A DNA stretch of 22,925 nucleotides, taken from positions 1 through 22,925 of the IMG/VR virus record IMGVR_UViG_3300020437_000803, one strand, 5' to 3'. Below, piece by piece: positions 6,935 through 14,666 of this stretch (position 1 is its first letter; the number at the start of each line of letters is the position of its first letter). The notes beneath the pieces are model-generated. The model did not search any database. It saw only the letters and a list, made by a program, of their open reading frames with translations, and was not told the DNA's origin. The position numbers were made by a program, and so were the translations under genes. Source of the DNA: a virus.

Positions 6935-7975
6935 CTAAATCATCTCACACGCTTCTTGGTAGGTTTGTCTCATTATACACTGAATCTTTGATTTGTCCAA
7001 GTCAATTTCAGACTCTTCGATATAGCGATTGAGAATAGAGAGAGTATCTTCAGTCTCAAATGCTTCAAACTCTTCGTTTTCATTGATACCAAAGTTTTCT
7101 ATGATCTTAAGATCTGCAACGCCAGCAGAATATAACTTATCAATTACCTTTTCAAATTCCTTGGGTCTTGGTTTATTACGAACAATTACCTTGACAATTT
7201 TATCTTTATATGGTCTTGAATCAAGAAGAGATGCTGATTCATCATTATAGTATAACTTATAAAATAATCTATATGGATTGTCAATCGTCGTAAGTTCAAG
7301 AGTATCTGTATCAAAGATATGAAACCCCCTAGTATCTTCTACATCGTTCCAGAACATTTCATAAGGATTGCCCAGATATGTGATTTTTCCATCTGTTGAT
7401 CGAGTGTGATAGTGACCGCTAAAAACTTTCTCAAACTTGTCAAATAATTTGCGATCATAACCGTGGTCCATGACAACTTGCTTATTAGCTGCAAATCCTG
7501 CAAGTTCAAGATGGCCCATTGATATTTTACAATCTGTATCTTCAATAAGTTTAAGAGTTTTTGATTCATTTTCTGCATTGATCCAAGGCACAAATAAAAT
7601 CTTAAGTTTGTCTACTAATATCTCTGTCGTTTCCGAATATACATTTACATTGTCATATTCGCGAAGGAGAAGGTCAACTGCATTCACATCATTCGTATTT
7701 TTATAATATGAATCATGATTTCCAACAATCAGATGGACATTAATTCCACGTTCTTTAATCGGATCAAAAATATTATTCTTTGCCCAAGAAAGTGCTGCAA
7801 AGTTGATTCCAGTACGATTGTCAAAGGCATCTCCAAGATGCAAAATCGTATTGATACCCTCTTTATCTATTGTGGGAAAGAAAATATTATTATAAAATTT
7901 TAGAAAATAATCATGAAATAATTTAGAATTTTTACGAGCACCATAGTGTGTGTCCGTAATGATTGCAACTTTCAT
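6935..7975 (-). CDS. 47: Recombination endonuclease subunit gp47 (SbcD/Mre11-like)
   Basis: This is the calcineurin-like metallophosphoesterase that forms the nuclease with gp46. The metal-binding motifs are in order: DTH at residues 8-10, LGDAFDNR at 47-54, GNHDSY at 85-90, then MGHLEL and SGHYHTR. The length is 346 residues against 339 in T4. I chose the ATG at 7975, whose A is shared with the gp55 TGA stop. The codon just upstream (7978) is TTG and would only add one residue. The C-terminal part has the usual capping domain. Confidence 0.95.
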   Translation of the reverse strand: MKVAIITDTHYGARKNSKLFHDYFLKFYNNIFFPTIDKEGINTILHLGDAFDNRTGINFAALSWAKNNIFDPIKERGINVHLIVGNHDSYYKNTNDVNAVDLLLREYDNVNVYSETTEILVDKLKILFVPWINAENESKTLKLIEDTDCKISMGHLELAGFAANKQVVMDHGYDRKLFDKFEKVFSGHYHTRSTDGKITYLGNPYEMFWNDVEDTRGFHIFDTDTLELTTIDNPYRLFYKLYYNDESASLLDSRPYKDKIVKVIVRNKPRPKEFEKVIDKLYSAGVADLKIIENFGINENEEFEAFETEDTLSILNRYIEESEIDLDKSKIQCIMRQTYQEACEMI

Positions 7976-8496
7976 CAATAACGGAGTTTTGAGTGGACAT
8001 TATCCTTGATCTGATTGTAGTCGGAATAGTTGGATCCGTCAAGGGTATTGCTGTCATCAAAAACTTCGCTATAACCAGACTTCTCGATAATTTTATTTTT
8101 GATATCTAACTGACGTTTCTCTCTCTGAATCCTACGGAGAAAGGCGTAATGGATAATTTGAGTGAAGTATGCAAAGGGATTCTGAGACTTTGCTGGATCA
8201 AAATTATGAATGTACTGAACACAGTTTTCAATCCCATCAGAAATCATGTCCTCTTTGAACATGTAATTCACAAAATTTGGTTTGAATGAAAGATGATTTG
8301 CAATCTTCAAAAAACACTCTCCAATATATCTTGGAATTGGTGGTTTAGTGTCCCAGCGTGTCGCTCTATCAGCCTTTTCAGGTTCTCTTCCATACTTTTG
8401 AATGAAAGTCCTCTCAACCTCTGCTCGATACTCTGTAAGTGCTGCAAGGAACTCTTTATTGTTTACATAATGTTCAGACCTTTTCCTCTTGGCCAT
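7975..8496 (-). CDS. 55: Late sigma factor gp55
   Basis: A T4 gp55-type sigma factor that directs host RNA polymerase to ATAAATA-type late promoters. It has 173 residues (T4: 185). The recognisable core is PPIPRYIGECFLKIANHLS, NYMFKEDMISDGIENCVQYI and FDPAKSQNPFAYFTQIIHYA, corresponding to sigma region 2, followed by the basic FLRRIQREKRQ. I prefer the ATG at 8496 to the in-frame ATG at 8511, because AGGA lies six bases upstream of it. It is the first gene after a strong sigma-70-like promoter, so it would be made before the late genes it controls. Confidence 0.93.
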   Translation of the reverse strand: MAKRKRSEHYVNNKEFLAALTEYRAEVERTFIQKYGREPEKADRATRWDTKPPIPRYIGECFLKIANHLSFKPNFVNYMFKEDMISDGIENCVQYIHNFDPAKSQNPFAYFTQIIHYAFLRRIQREKRQLDIKNKIIEKSGYSEVFDDSNTLDGSNYSDYNQIKDNVHSKLRY

Positions 8497-8536
8497 TGTT
8501 TTTCCTATCATAAGTTATATTCATAATTATGTAGTA

Positions 8537-8565
8537 ATTATACCATTGTACTAATTGCTTGACAA
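8537..8565 (-). promoter_or_regulatory. Near-consensus sigma-70 promoter for the gp55 operon
   Basis: On the minus strand, TTGTCA (8560-8565) is separated by exactly 17 nt from TATAAT (8537-8542). This is five of six and six of six matches to the bacterial consensus. It sits in the 113-nt spacer before the chosen gp55 start and gives a leader of about 35 nt. Confidence 0.8.
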
Positions 8566-8609
8566 GTTTCTAAAAACAAGTAGAATTACCTTTGTGAAGG
8601 TTGATAAGA

Positions 8610-9017
8610 CTATTCAGGCTTATATTTGAGATTAAAGAGCTTCTCTAGTAACTCTTTTGCATCATTAATATTAGAAACATATCCCATCTTTTTACTTATC
8701 TTTGAAGAATTGCCTTTTTGTGGTTGTTTAGCATGGTGTATAAATTCTTGATACATCATAATCATTTCAATGTCGGATGACTCTGACATAGTTAGAACAT
8801 CATCTAAGTTAATAAAGAACATATCGTCCTTTGTTGTTTTTAACCACGGTTCTATTTTATATCCAACCATATTTGATTGTACTTTAATTTCACCAATGAC
8901 AACAGGATTTGAAACAATTAACATTGTTCTTTCATCTTCTTCTGAAGCTGCGACTTTAGCAAAAATCTCTTCACCGCTCTTTAGTTTGATTGTTGCGTAA
9001 AAATCGTCTTCTATCAT
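8610..9017 (-). CDS. Hypothetical 135-aa protein with possible Sm-like N-terminus
   Basis: I do not recognise a named family with certainty. Residues about 5-45 show a beta pattern, YATIKLKSGEEIFAKV then TMLIVSNPVVIGEI, which recalls the Sm/LSm layout of a strand, a turn with Gly and a second strand. The middle is acidic and the C-terminal 35 residues are mixed charge and probably helical (DAKELLEKLF). The ATG overlaps the uvsW stop by 4 nt, so translation is likely coupled to uvsW. T4 has a small gene, uvsW.1, in the same position, but that is a positional analogy only. Confidence 0.8.
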   Translation of the reverse strand: MIEDDFYATIKLKSGEEIFAKVAASEEDERTMLIVSNPVVIGEIKVQSNMVGYKIEPWLKTTKDDMFFINLDDVLTMSESSDIEMIMMYQEFIHHAKQPQKGNSSKISKKMGYVSNINDAKELLEKLFNLKYKPE

Positions 9018-10492
9018 TTGTTTTTAAGTTGTATGGTGATTATGTCATAATTAAATTTTTCTTCATTGTATATCTTAATTCTTTCTATTAGATGATTGAG
9101 AGTATAATTGTTTCTAGATCCTTTCCTAATATCATCACCAATATCATAGAGAATTGCTTTCGTTTTGTTACTTCCTTTTCTGAGTACTCTACCAATTGAT
9201 TGTAGATTTCTAATTCTTGATTTTGATGGAGAAGCAAATATTACATTATGCAAGTTCTTTATGTTAATACCAGTTGAGAATGTTCCATAAGAAGCTACAA
9301 TAATTGCATGATCTTCTTTTTCGGTAATCTCACGAATTAATTCTCTTTCTTCAGTATCCACTCCACCATGTACAAAAAATACTTTATGGTCATCTCGCTT
9401 GTAGTTATTTATCTTTTCATAGAGTATTGCTCCATGGCTTTCGACTCTTTGAAAAAGAACAAGTGTATTGCCTTTAAGATCAAGTGCTAAGTTTTTTATA
9501 AAATTATTTCTTTGATCGTGGGAGATAAGATATTGTATCTCATCTTCATAGGTCTCAAAGTTTTTACCTTGATGTTTTAGTACTAGACATTGTATATCAA
9601 GTTGAGATAAATGTCCTTGACGCATTAACTCTTCAGTTTTAGTAACTTTATATGATGGTCCAAATAATCCTTCTAAAACCCACTTATGAGTTTGTGTACC
9701 ATCTAATGTTCCTGTAAAACCAAATCGATATTTTGCATGATGTAATTTTGTCATGATTTGTATAAGTGATTTGCTCTTGAATAAATGCGCTTCATCACCT
9801 ATAATACAACCATAGTCTTCAAAGAAAGATCTCTCTAACTTATATACGGATTGCCAAGTTGTAATTGTGACTGGTAAGTCTGTTCTCTTCTCCCTACCTG
9901 CGTATATCTTGTGACAATATGACCCAGAATCCCAACCATAGTCTTCGAAATCTTTATACATCTGTTCTACTAGACTTGTCGTCGGAAGAACTAAAAGAAT
10001 TTTTTCTCCTTGAGCATGATAGTATCTCACAATCGAGTAAATCATCAACGATTTACCGGAAGCAGTGGGACTTATCAGTAACTTTCTGTTATGTTTTAAT
10101 GCGTCATACACACCTTCAATTTGATACTTTCTGGGAGCAAATGATGTGATAGAATTGATGTAGTCTTTCACCCCTTCATATGAAACGTGATGGTTCTCCT
10201 CATACGGAGTTCCATAAAACTTATTGTCTTCAAATTTATAAGTATACCCATAGTTGTCACAAAATTGGACGATTTTATCTAGTAGTCCAACGTAAATTGT
10301 TTTAGATCTCATATCAAATAAATGTATTTCTCCATTCCAATTCTTACCACGGTATTGTGGCATAAATTTCGCATTTGGAACTTCGAAAGTAAAATGATCT
10401 CTTAGTTCATATTCAATATGAGGTTCTGTTTTAACTTTTAAAAATACTTCGTTTGATTTTGAAATAATAACATTTGCTGTACTATCAATCAC
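9014..10492 (-). CDS. uvsW: RNA-DNA and DNA helicase UvsW
   Basis: A superfamily 2 helicase of 492 residues (T4 UvsW is about 503) that unwinds R-loops and branched DNA, switching origin replication to recombination-dependent replication. The first 100 residues form the UvsW N-terminal domain (ELRDHFTFEV, GKNWNGEIHLF). Walker A SPTASGKS is at 141-148, DEAH at 233-236, FTGT at 259-262, SYGTFSTGINI at 401-411 and motif VI QSIGRVLRKG at 431-440. The start codon is GTG at 10492; an in-frame TAA lies just upstream, so no earlier ATG exists. A late-promoter-like box lies about 22 nt upstream, fitting the late expression known for T4 UvsW. Confidence 0.95.
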   Translation of the reverse strand: MIDSTANVIISKSNEVFLKVKTEPHIEYELRDHFTFEVPNAKFMPQYRGKNWNGEIHLFDMRSKTIYVGLLDKIVQFCDNYGYTYKFEDNKFYGTPYEENHHVSYEGVKDYINSITSFAPRKYQIEGVYDALKHNRKLLISPTASGKSLMIYSIVRYYHAQGEKILLVLPTTSLVEQMYKDFEDYGWDSGSYCHKIYAGREKRTDLPVTITTWQSVYKLERSFFEDYGCIIGDEAHLFKSKSLIQIMTKLHHAKYRFGFTGTLDGTQTHKWVLEGLFGPSYKVTKTEELMRQGHLSQLDIQCLVLKHQGKNFETYEDEIQYLISHDQRNNFIKNLALDLKGNTLVLFQRVESHGAILYEKINNYKRDDHKVFFVHGGVDTEERELIREITEKEDHAIIVASYGTFSTGINIKNLHNVIFASPSKSRIRNLQSIGRVLRKGSNKTKAILYDIGDDIRKGSRNNYTLNHLIERIKIYNEEKFNYDIITIQLKNK

Positions 10493-10513
10493 GATGTCTT
10501 AAGCATCTATTAT

Positions 10514-10520
10514 TATTTAT
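10514..10520 (-). promoter_or_regulatory. Late-promoter-like box before uvsW
   Basis: ATAAATA on the minus strand, overlapping the TAA stop of the 81-aa gene and 22 nt before the uvsW GTG. The leader would be short. T4 UvsW is known to be expressed from a late promoter, which supports it. Confidence 0.45.
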
Positions 10521-10762
10521 TCTGGTCTGTCAGTATCCATATAATGAAATTTGTGATCTAAAATGCATCTATAAAGATTATCTCTTAACTCCCGAAGGTG
10601 TTCCTGTTCTTCTACAGGACGAGCAGGGGCCCCAGGCCAGTTTTTGATAGTTTCTTGAACGCAATGGTACATTAGATAAACATCATCAATTCCCACATTG
10701 AGTTGATAAAATCCATCATCAGGAATTTCTTCTTCAAATTGATCTTCCGGAAATTCGTTCAT
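10517..10762 (-). CDS. Hypothetical 81-aa protein between uvsY and uvsW
   Basis: A small acidic protein whose first 16 residues are rich in Glu and Asp (NEFPEDQFEEEIPDDG). The rest looks helical, with QETIKNWPGAPARPVEEQEH and LRELRDNLYRCILDHKFHYMD. Its ATG overlaps the UvsY stop by one base (TAATG). No domain is recognised. The conserved position between two recombination genes suggests a link to them, without proof. Confidence 0.78.
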   Translation of the reverse strand: MNEFPEDQFEEEIPDDGFYQLNVGIDDVYLMYHCVQETIKNWPGAPARPVEEQEHLRELRDNLYRCILDHKFHYMDTDRPE

Positions 10763-11196
10763 TATCCTAACCCTGCATTAAATCTCATAAACTCTATTGC
10801 GTTTTTAATTTGATAAGTTCTGTTGGTTATTTGTTTGAGTATACTCTCAATGTATACTAACATGGTATCGTAATAATCTATCTTCAAACATATTGTAGAG
10901 AGTTTTTCGTCTGCGTCAAGATATTTCTGCATTGTGTCTTTATCTCTAATTTTTTTAGGAAAGGGATTTTTAATATAGACATCTGGATCTGCCTTTCCAC
11001 TAAAATATTCATATCGTTCATGTCTTATATTTTTTCTCTGTTGTTCCGCTTTTTTTCTCAATAAAAACAGGGTATTGTATAAATCAAAATATTTTGCATG
11101 GAGAGTAGGGATAGATGTTGATTCTGTATGAAGATTATCCATATCAATTTTAGAATCTTTCTCCCACATTTCTTGAAGTCTGTCAAGATCAATCAT
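10762..11196 (-). CDS. uvsY: Recombination mediator UvsY
   Basis: UvsY helps load the UvsX recombinase on single-stranded DNA covered by gp32. The 144 residues compare with 137 in T4. Typical segments are MIDLDRLQEMWEKDSKID at the start, LHAKYFDLYN near residue 33, the basic QQRKNIRHERYEYFSG that fits DNA binding, and a helical C-terminus (LVYIESILKQITNRTYQIKN) that forms the oligomerisation part in T4. The ATG overlaps the stop of the gp3-like gene by 4 nt. Confidence 0.92.
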   Translation of the reverse strand: MIDLDRLQEMWEKDSKIDMDNLHTESTSIPTLHAKYFDLYNTLFLLRKKAEQQRKNIRHERYEYFSGKADPDVYIKNPFPKKIRDKDTMQKYLDADEKLSTICLKIDYYDTMLVYIESILKQITNRTYQIKNAIEFMRFNAGLG

Positions 11197-11747
11197 AGAG
11201 GATTTCCTTCTAAATCAGTAATATTGTACATAGTATACTTGAAACTTACATCAGCTGTAAAGTACTCAATATCCGTATCAGTAGCGTCAAATGTGAGAGT
11301 AGATAAATTATAAGGAAATAAATCAGTAAAAGATATTTGAAACCTTGGAACCAAATTACTACTTAATACCTGTAATGTTCCGTCAGAGTAAACATTTTCT
11401 CTATCCTTTCCATATCTACCAAAGACTTTTGCTTGCGATTCCAATCTATCGTATTGACTTAAGTTTTCTGGGAACCCCAATCCCCTCATCCAATTTTGAA
11501 TTTCCATATAGTTCTCAAGATTCTCATCAACAAGAAATCTTAAGTTTAAATCAGAAAACTGAATGATTTCTCCCGGAATAGGAATGGGTCTTAAGTAGTT
11601 TGGTTGATCTGTTACCCCCAAATTTATATCTGGTATGTTTGCTTGATTGCAAAAAAATGCAGCCCCAGGACTCCTATCGAGAACAAATTTAAATCCTGTA
11701 GGGGATAGATAGTTTCTATTTTCAAGTTGTCTTGATAGGTTTGCCAT
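11193..11747 (-). CDS. 3: Tail completion protein gp3-like, with tail-tube-like fold
   Basis: A 184-residue virion-type protein in the place where cyanophages carry gp3, the tail completion and sheath stabiliser protein. Residues about 31-93 can be aligned by eye with gp19 in this window: FFCNQANIPDINLG against FLCKASNIPASNVG, then a shared Asp, Pro, Arg and Gly, then VDENLENYMEIQNW against NDENFDIRTAFETW, with one gap. This points to the tail-tube fold. The gp3 name rests on gene order and size. A different tube-like baseplate protein remains possible. It starts just after the 60-aa gene stop and overlaps uvsY. Confidence 0.7.
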   Translation of the reverse strand: MANLSRQLENRNYLSPTGFKFVLDRSPGAAFFCNQANIPDINLGVTDQPNYLRPIPIPGEIIQFSDLNLRFLVDENLENYMEIQNWMRGLGFPENLSQYDRLESQAKVFGRYGKDRENVYSDGTLQVLSSNLVPRFQISFTDLFPYNLSTLTFDATDTDIEYFTADVSFKYTMYNITDLEGNPL

Positions 11748-11748
11748 T

Positions 11749-11931
11749 TTAGTACTTCTCTATTTCAGCACGTTTCCAATCTTCTTCAGAATTTTTCATT
11801 AATTCGGTTGCACTTTTTTTGGTTCTGAATTTCTTTCTATCACTATACTCTTCAGTCCATCTATTGGATTCATAATAATATACATATTTGTCCTGTTGGA
11901 ACAACTTTCTCCTTTTAATATGATATGGCAT
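11749..11931 (-). CDS. Hypothetical 60-aa protein after gp23
   Basis: A small basic protein, rich in Lys, Arg and Tyr (MPYHIKRRKLF, then YVYYYESNRWTEEYSDRKKF). It ends with a helical, charged tail (SATELMKNSEEDWKRAEIEKY). It follows the gp23 terminator and a late-promoter-like box at 11950-11957, and it stops one base before the gp3-like start. A weak AT hairpin (11932-11947) precedes its ATG and no Shine-Dalgarno is visible. Function is unknown. Confidence 0.72.
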   Translation of the reverse strand: MPYHIKRRKLFQQDKYVYYYESNRWTEEYSDRKKFRTKKSATELMKNSEEDWKRAEIEKY

Positions 11932-11949
11932 AATAAATGTGTTTATTGA

Positions 11950-11957
11950 CTATTTAG
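11950..11957 (-). promoter_or_regulatory. Late-promoter-like box after the gp23 terminator
   Basis: CTAAATAG on the minus strand, directly following the U-tract of the gp23 terminator and 19 nt before the 60-aa gene. The wider context TAAATAGTCAAT is identical to that of the site at 15820-15829. Confidence 0.5.
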
Positions 11958-11959
11958 AT

Positions 11960-11988
11960 AAAAAAAAGAGGGTCTCGAAAGACCCTCT
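11960..11988 (-). terminator. Strong intrinsic terminator after gp23
   Basis: In minus-strand RNA a perfect 9-bp stem (AGAGGGUCU with its complement) closes a UUCG tetraloop and is followed by an unbroken U-tract. The stem occupies 11967-11988 and the tract extends to 11960. It begins 22 nt after the gp23 stop and is the clearest terminator in the window. Confidence 0.93.
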
Positions 11989-12009
11989 GATGAAATATGT
12001 AAACCAGAA

Positions 12010-13428
12010 TCACATGAGGTTCTTGACTTGAACTCTTCTGTAGTAACGGTTTGCATTGATTTGCAGTCTTCCAAGACCCTGATTGAGTCCTTCTGCGAAT
12101 GGGTTGGCAACCAGACCATAACGGGTCTTGAAGCCAATTTTTGGTTGGAAGGAGTTCTCACCAACTGCACGTACCATCTGAAGAGGTACATATGGGCAGT
12201 AGAAGAGACCAGCGTCATAAGGTGATGAACCTTTATAACCAACAACGTAGTACTGACCACCGTTTGCACCGGGGTTAGAACCACCTGAATAAGGATCGAT
12301 GTATACGCGATACTTACCTTGCAGAGTACCTGCGAAGGTGCTACCGGTGTCATCAACGTTCAGGTTTGCGTTCAGTGCAGGTGTGTAGTCGAGTACACCA
12401 GCCATGGTCAGCGCAGAAGCAACGTCTGCGGAGCACATGATGATGTTACCCTTACCACGACGTGTGCGGGTTGCGATTGCGTTTGCATCACGCTCGATTT
12501 GGAACAGGAGACCCTTGAACTTCTCAACAGACCAGCGACCGTTGGAGTCGATGTCCAGGTCGAAGATACCCTGAGTTGCGGTGTTATGTACAGCACCTTG
12601 CTCAGCGACCTTATAGATGGTTCTGATGACTTCACGGTTGATTTCTGAGAGGATCTCAGTTGACAGGATGTTTGCCAACTCAGCCTCAGCATTCAGACCG
12701 TGGATTGCCTTGAGGTCTTGTGCCAGTTCCAGTGAGTATTCTGCTTTCAGAGCTCTGCTCTTAGCAGTTACAGTGACTTTCTCGATTGAGAATGCCATCT
12801 GGTTGAAGGCGTTATCTCCAGAGTCAAGTGCTTCTGACTCTTCTGTTCCCATGCCCTGACCAACGCTGTATGCTGCGTTGTCTGCAGAACCTGTTGGGTT
12901 GAGGAGACTTGGGTTTGAACCTGATTGTGCAGTTGTACCCATTCCAACTGCGGCATCTGTCATTCTGCTTGTCAGATCGAAACCTGCGTTCTGACCAGAG
13001 AATCCTGAATCGACTTCGTCGAAGAATGCTTCGTCGCCACTCTGATTTTCGTAGCGTGAACGCATTGCGAAGATGAGTCCGGTAGGACCGTTCATTGGTT
13101 GGACACCTGCGAGGTCATAAGCGACCAGGTTAGGCATAGAGCGTCTGATCAGTGAGATCAGAACGGGGTCGAAACCTGCAACAGGACCTGCATCAGCAGC
13201 TGAACCGGAGAATCCAGCAGCACTTGCTGATGAACCTGTGTTCATGTTGGGGGTTTCTGTGAGCATTGAAGTACCACTTTCGAATGCGGATTGCTCACGA
13301 AGGAATTTTTCTTGGTTTTCGAGCAGGACAGCGGTTACAGCTCTTCTGTGTGAATCTTTGATTTGATCAAGACCCTCGTGGTTGAGGAGAGGTGCCCACT
13401 TTTCCTGCAACTGTTCGGAATGGAACAT
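12010..13428 (-). CDS. 23: Major capsid protein gp23
   Basis: The main shell protein of the head, 472 residues (T4: 521, cyanophage gp23 usually about 470). Family landmarks include DPVLISLIRRSMPNLVAYDL, GVQPMNGPTGLIFAMRSRY, KAEYSLELAQDLKAIHGL, EILSEINREVIR, and the C-terminal NPFAEGLNQGLG. The N-terminal about 58 residues are a prohead-targeting segment ending in LTE (56-58), a match to the gp21 cleavage rule (L/I)xE. Codons are G+C-richer than in the replication genes (about 52% in one sampled line), as expected for a very highly expressed gene. A moderate ribosome binding site (AAAGG) precedes ATG 13428. Confidence 0.97.
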   Translation of the reverse strand: MFHSEQLQEKWAPLLNHEGLDQIKDSHRRAVTAVLLENQEKFLREQSAFESGTSMLTETPNMNTGSSASAAGFSGSAADAGPVAGFDPVLISLIRRSMPNLVAYDLAGVQPMNGPTGLIFAMRSRYENQSGDEAFFDEVDSGFSGQNAGFDLTSRMTDAAVGMGTTAQSGSNPSLLNPTGSADNAAYSVGQGMGTEESEALDSGDNAFNQMAFSIEKVTVTAKSRALKAEYSLELAQDLKAIHGLNAEAELANILSTEILSEINREVIRTIYKVAEQGAVHNTATQGIFDLDIDSNGRWSVEKFKGLLFQIERDANAIATRTRRGKGNIIMCSADVASALTMAGVLDYTPALNANLNVDDTGSTFAGTLQGKYRVYIDPYSGGSNPGANGGQYYVVGYKGSSPYDAGLFYCPYVPLQMVRAVGENSFQPKIGFKTRYGLVANPFAEGLNQGLGRLQINANRYYRRVQVKNLM

Positions 13429-13475
13429 TTGCTAGTACCTTTGTTAGTTTGTGTTTGAGTAATAATTGATTTCAG

Positions 13476-14618
13476 TTATTTGACTGTGCTTCCCAGCGCT
13501 CTGACATATGCACTCATCGAACCAGAATATTGCTGGTGGTCGTTGCTTACACCTTCAGAAAGGGTTTCAGTCTTTACAGATGAAGATTGTTTCTTAGGAG
13601 CAAAATATGACTCCTTCAGTGTCTCCAACTTTTCACGATATTCTTCTTCACTTTCAAACTCAACACTTTCGGCAAGTGAAGCGAGCTTCTCTTTCTGTGT
13701 CTGTGCAAGACCATCAGAGACTTGATCTAAGATTCCGTCAGCAACCGACTCTGCGAGGCGCTTGTTGAGGGAAACATTTTTCTCAATCTGCTCGTTGAGT
13801 TTTGTTTCCATGTCATCAAGTTTGTCTACCATGTTATGGACAACATCATATTTATCTTCAGGGATTTCTACATAATGTGCTTCAAAAAGGTCCTTCATAC
13901 CCGAGAGGAAACTCTCGGTCATTTCAGTTTTCAGACCTTGGTCGATGACGAGTGCATTCTCTTGGAACCACTCATCAGCGACGTACTCAAGGTAAGAATC
14001 AACTCTTTCTGAGAGTTCTCCCTTGAATGTTTCAACTTCTTCTGCAAATACAGAAGAATACTTCTCTTCGAGTTCTACTTGAATTTGCGAAACTTTTGCA
14101 TTAATAGCAGTCTCGAAGATTACTTTTGCTTTCTCTTGGAACTCTTCGGAAAGTTCTTCACCAGCAAGAAGTGCATTGACATCTTCTTCGATGTCATATT
14201 CGATTACTTCTTCCTCTTCTTTCTGATGTTCGACTACATTACCATCTTCATCTGTTGTATGATGTTCAGCAACCGATTCTTCTTCTGCAGTTTCTTCTTC
14301 TGCGACAACTTCATCTTCAACTTCTTCTTCTTCCTTAACAGGACTTGCCATTTTAGGCATTGAGTCTGCAGGTTTTGCTCCCTTATTTACAACATCTTTG
14401 ACTTGTTTCAGTGTTGCACCGGGTTCTTTCAGTTTTGCTGAATCATCATCAGGCTTATAGTTTTCTGGTGTAGGTCCACCCAGATCTTCTACAGAACCGA
14501 GTTGGGTTCCGGGATCTGCCATTGTTGGCATAGGATCTGCTGGCTTAGCGCCAGAGTTTACAGCAGTTTTGGATTGCTTAGTGCCTACTTCCATTTCTTG
14601 TAAATCTCCACTGGACAT
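13476..14618 (-). CDS. 22: Prohead scaffold (core) protein gp22
   Basis: The main scaffold protein of the head, removed by gp21 during maturation. The 380 residues are more than in T4 (269). The protein is very acidic, with a Glu run at about 96-135 and a long central helical, coiled-coil-like part. The first 95 residues hold two copies of a 23-residue repeat with the core GAKPADxMPxMA. The ribosome binding site GGAG lies seven bases before ATG 14618. A late-promoter-like box is upstream, at 14651-14662. Confidence 0.92.
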   Translation of the reverse strand: MSSGDLQEMEVGTKQSKTAVNSGAKPADPMPTMADPGTQLGSVEDLGGPTPENYKPDDDSAKLKEPGATLKQVKDVVNKGAKPADSMPKMASPVKEEEEVEDEVVAEEETAEEESVAEHHTTDEDGNVVEHQKEEEEVIEYDIEEDVNALLAGEELSEEFQEKAKVIFETAINAKVSQIQVELEEKYSSVFAEEVETFKGELSERVDSYLEYVADEWFQENALVIDQGLKTEMTESFLSGMKDLFEAHYVEIPEDKYDVVHNMVDKLDDMETKLNEQIEKNVSLNKRLAESVADGILDQVSDGLAQTQKEKLASLAESVEFESEEEYREKLETLKESYFAPKKQSSSVKTETLSEGVSNDHQQYSGSMSAYVRALGSTVK

Positions 14619-14650
14619 GTGAACTCTCCGATTTAACCTTTGTATAATCT

Positions 14651-14662
14651 ATATTTATTTAG
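14651..14662 (-). promoter_or_regulatory. Late-promoter-like box before gp22
   Basis: CTAAATAAATAT on the minus strand, in the spacer between gp21 and gp22 and 33 nt before the gp22 ATG. It matches the T4/cyanophage late-promoter box. Confidence 0.65.
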
Positions 14663-14666
14663 TATA

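Noticed and set aside
8590-8603. Small hairpin (5-bp stem, ACCTT and AAGGT) after the 135-aa gene
   Set aside because: The stem is too short and there is no adjoining U-tract, so it is not supported as a terminator.
12319-12648. Plus-strand frame of 109 codons with many Cys
   Set aside because: It is a shadow of the gp23 capsid gene and no ribosome binding site or family match is seen.
13429-13475. Late promoter before gp23
   Set aside because: Only a poor match (TCAAATAACT) overlaps the gp22 stop; I do not count it as a site.
14079-14363. Plus-strand open frame rich in Phe
   Set aside because: It is the antisense of the Glu-rich part of gp22 (GAA/GAG runs give TTC/CTC), not a gene.
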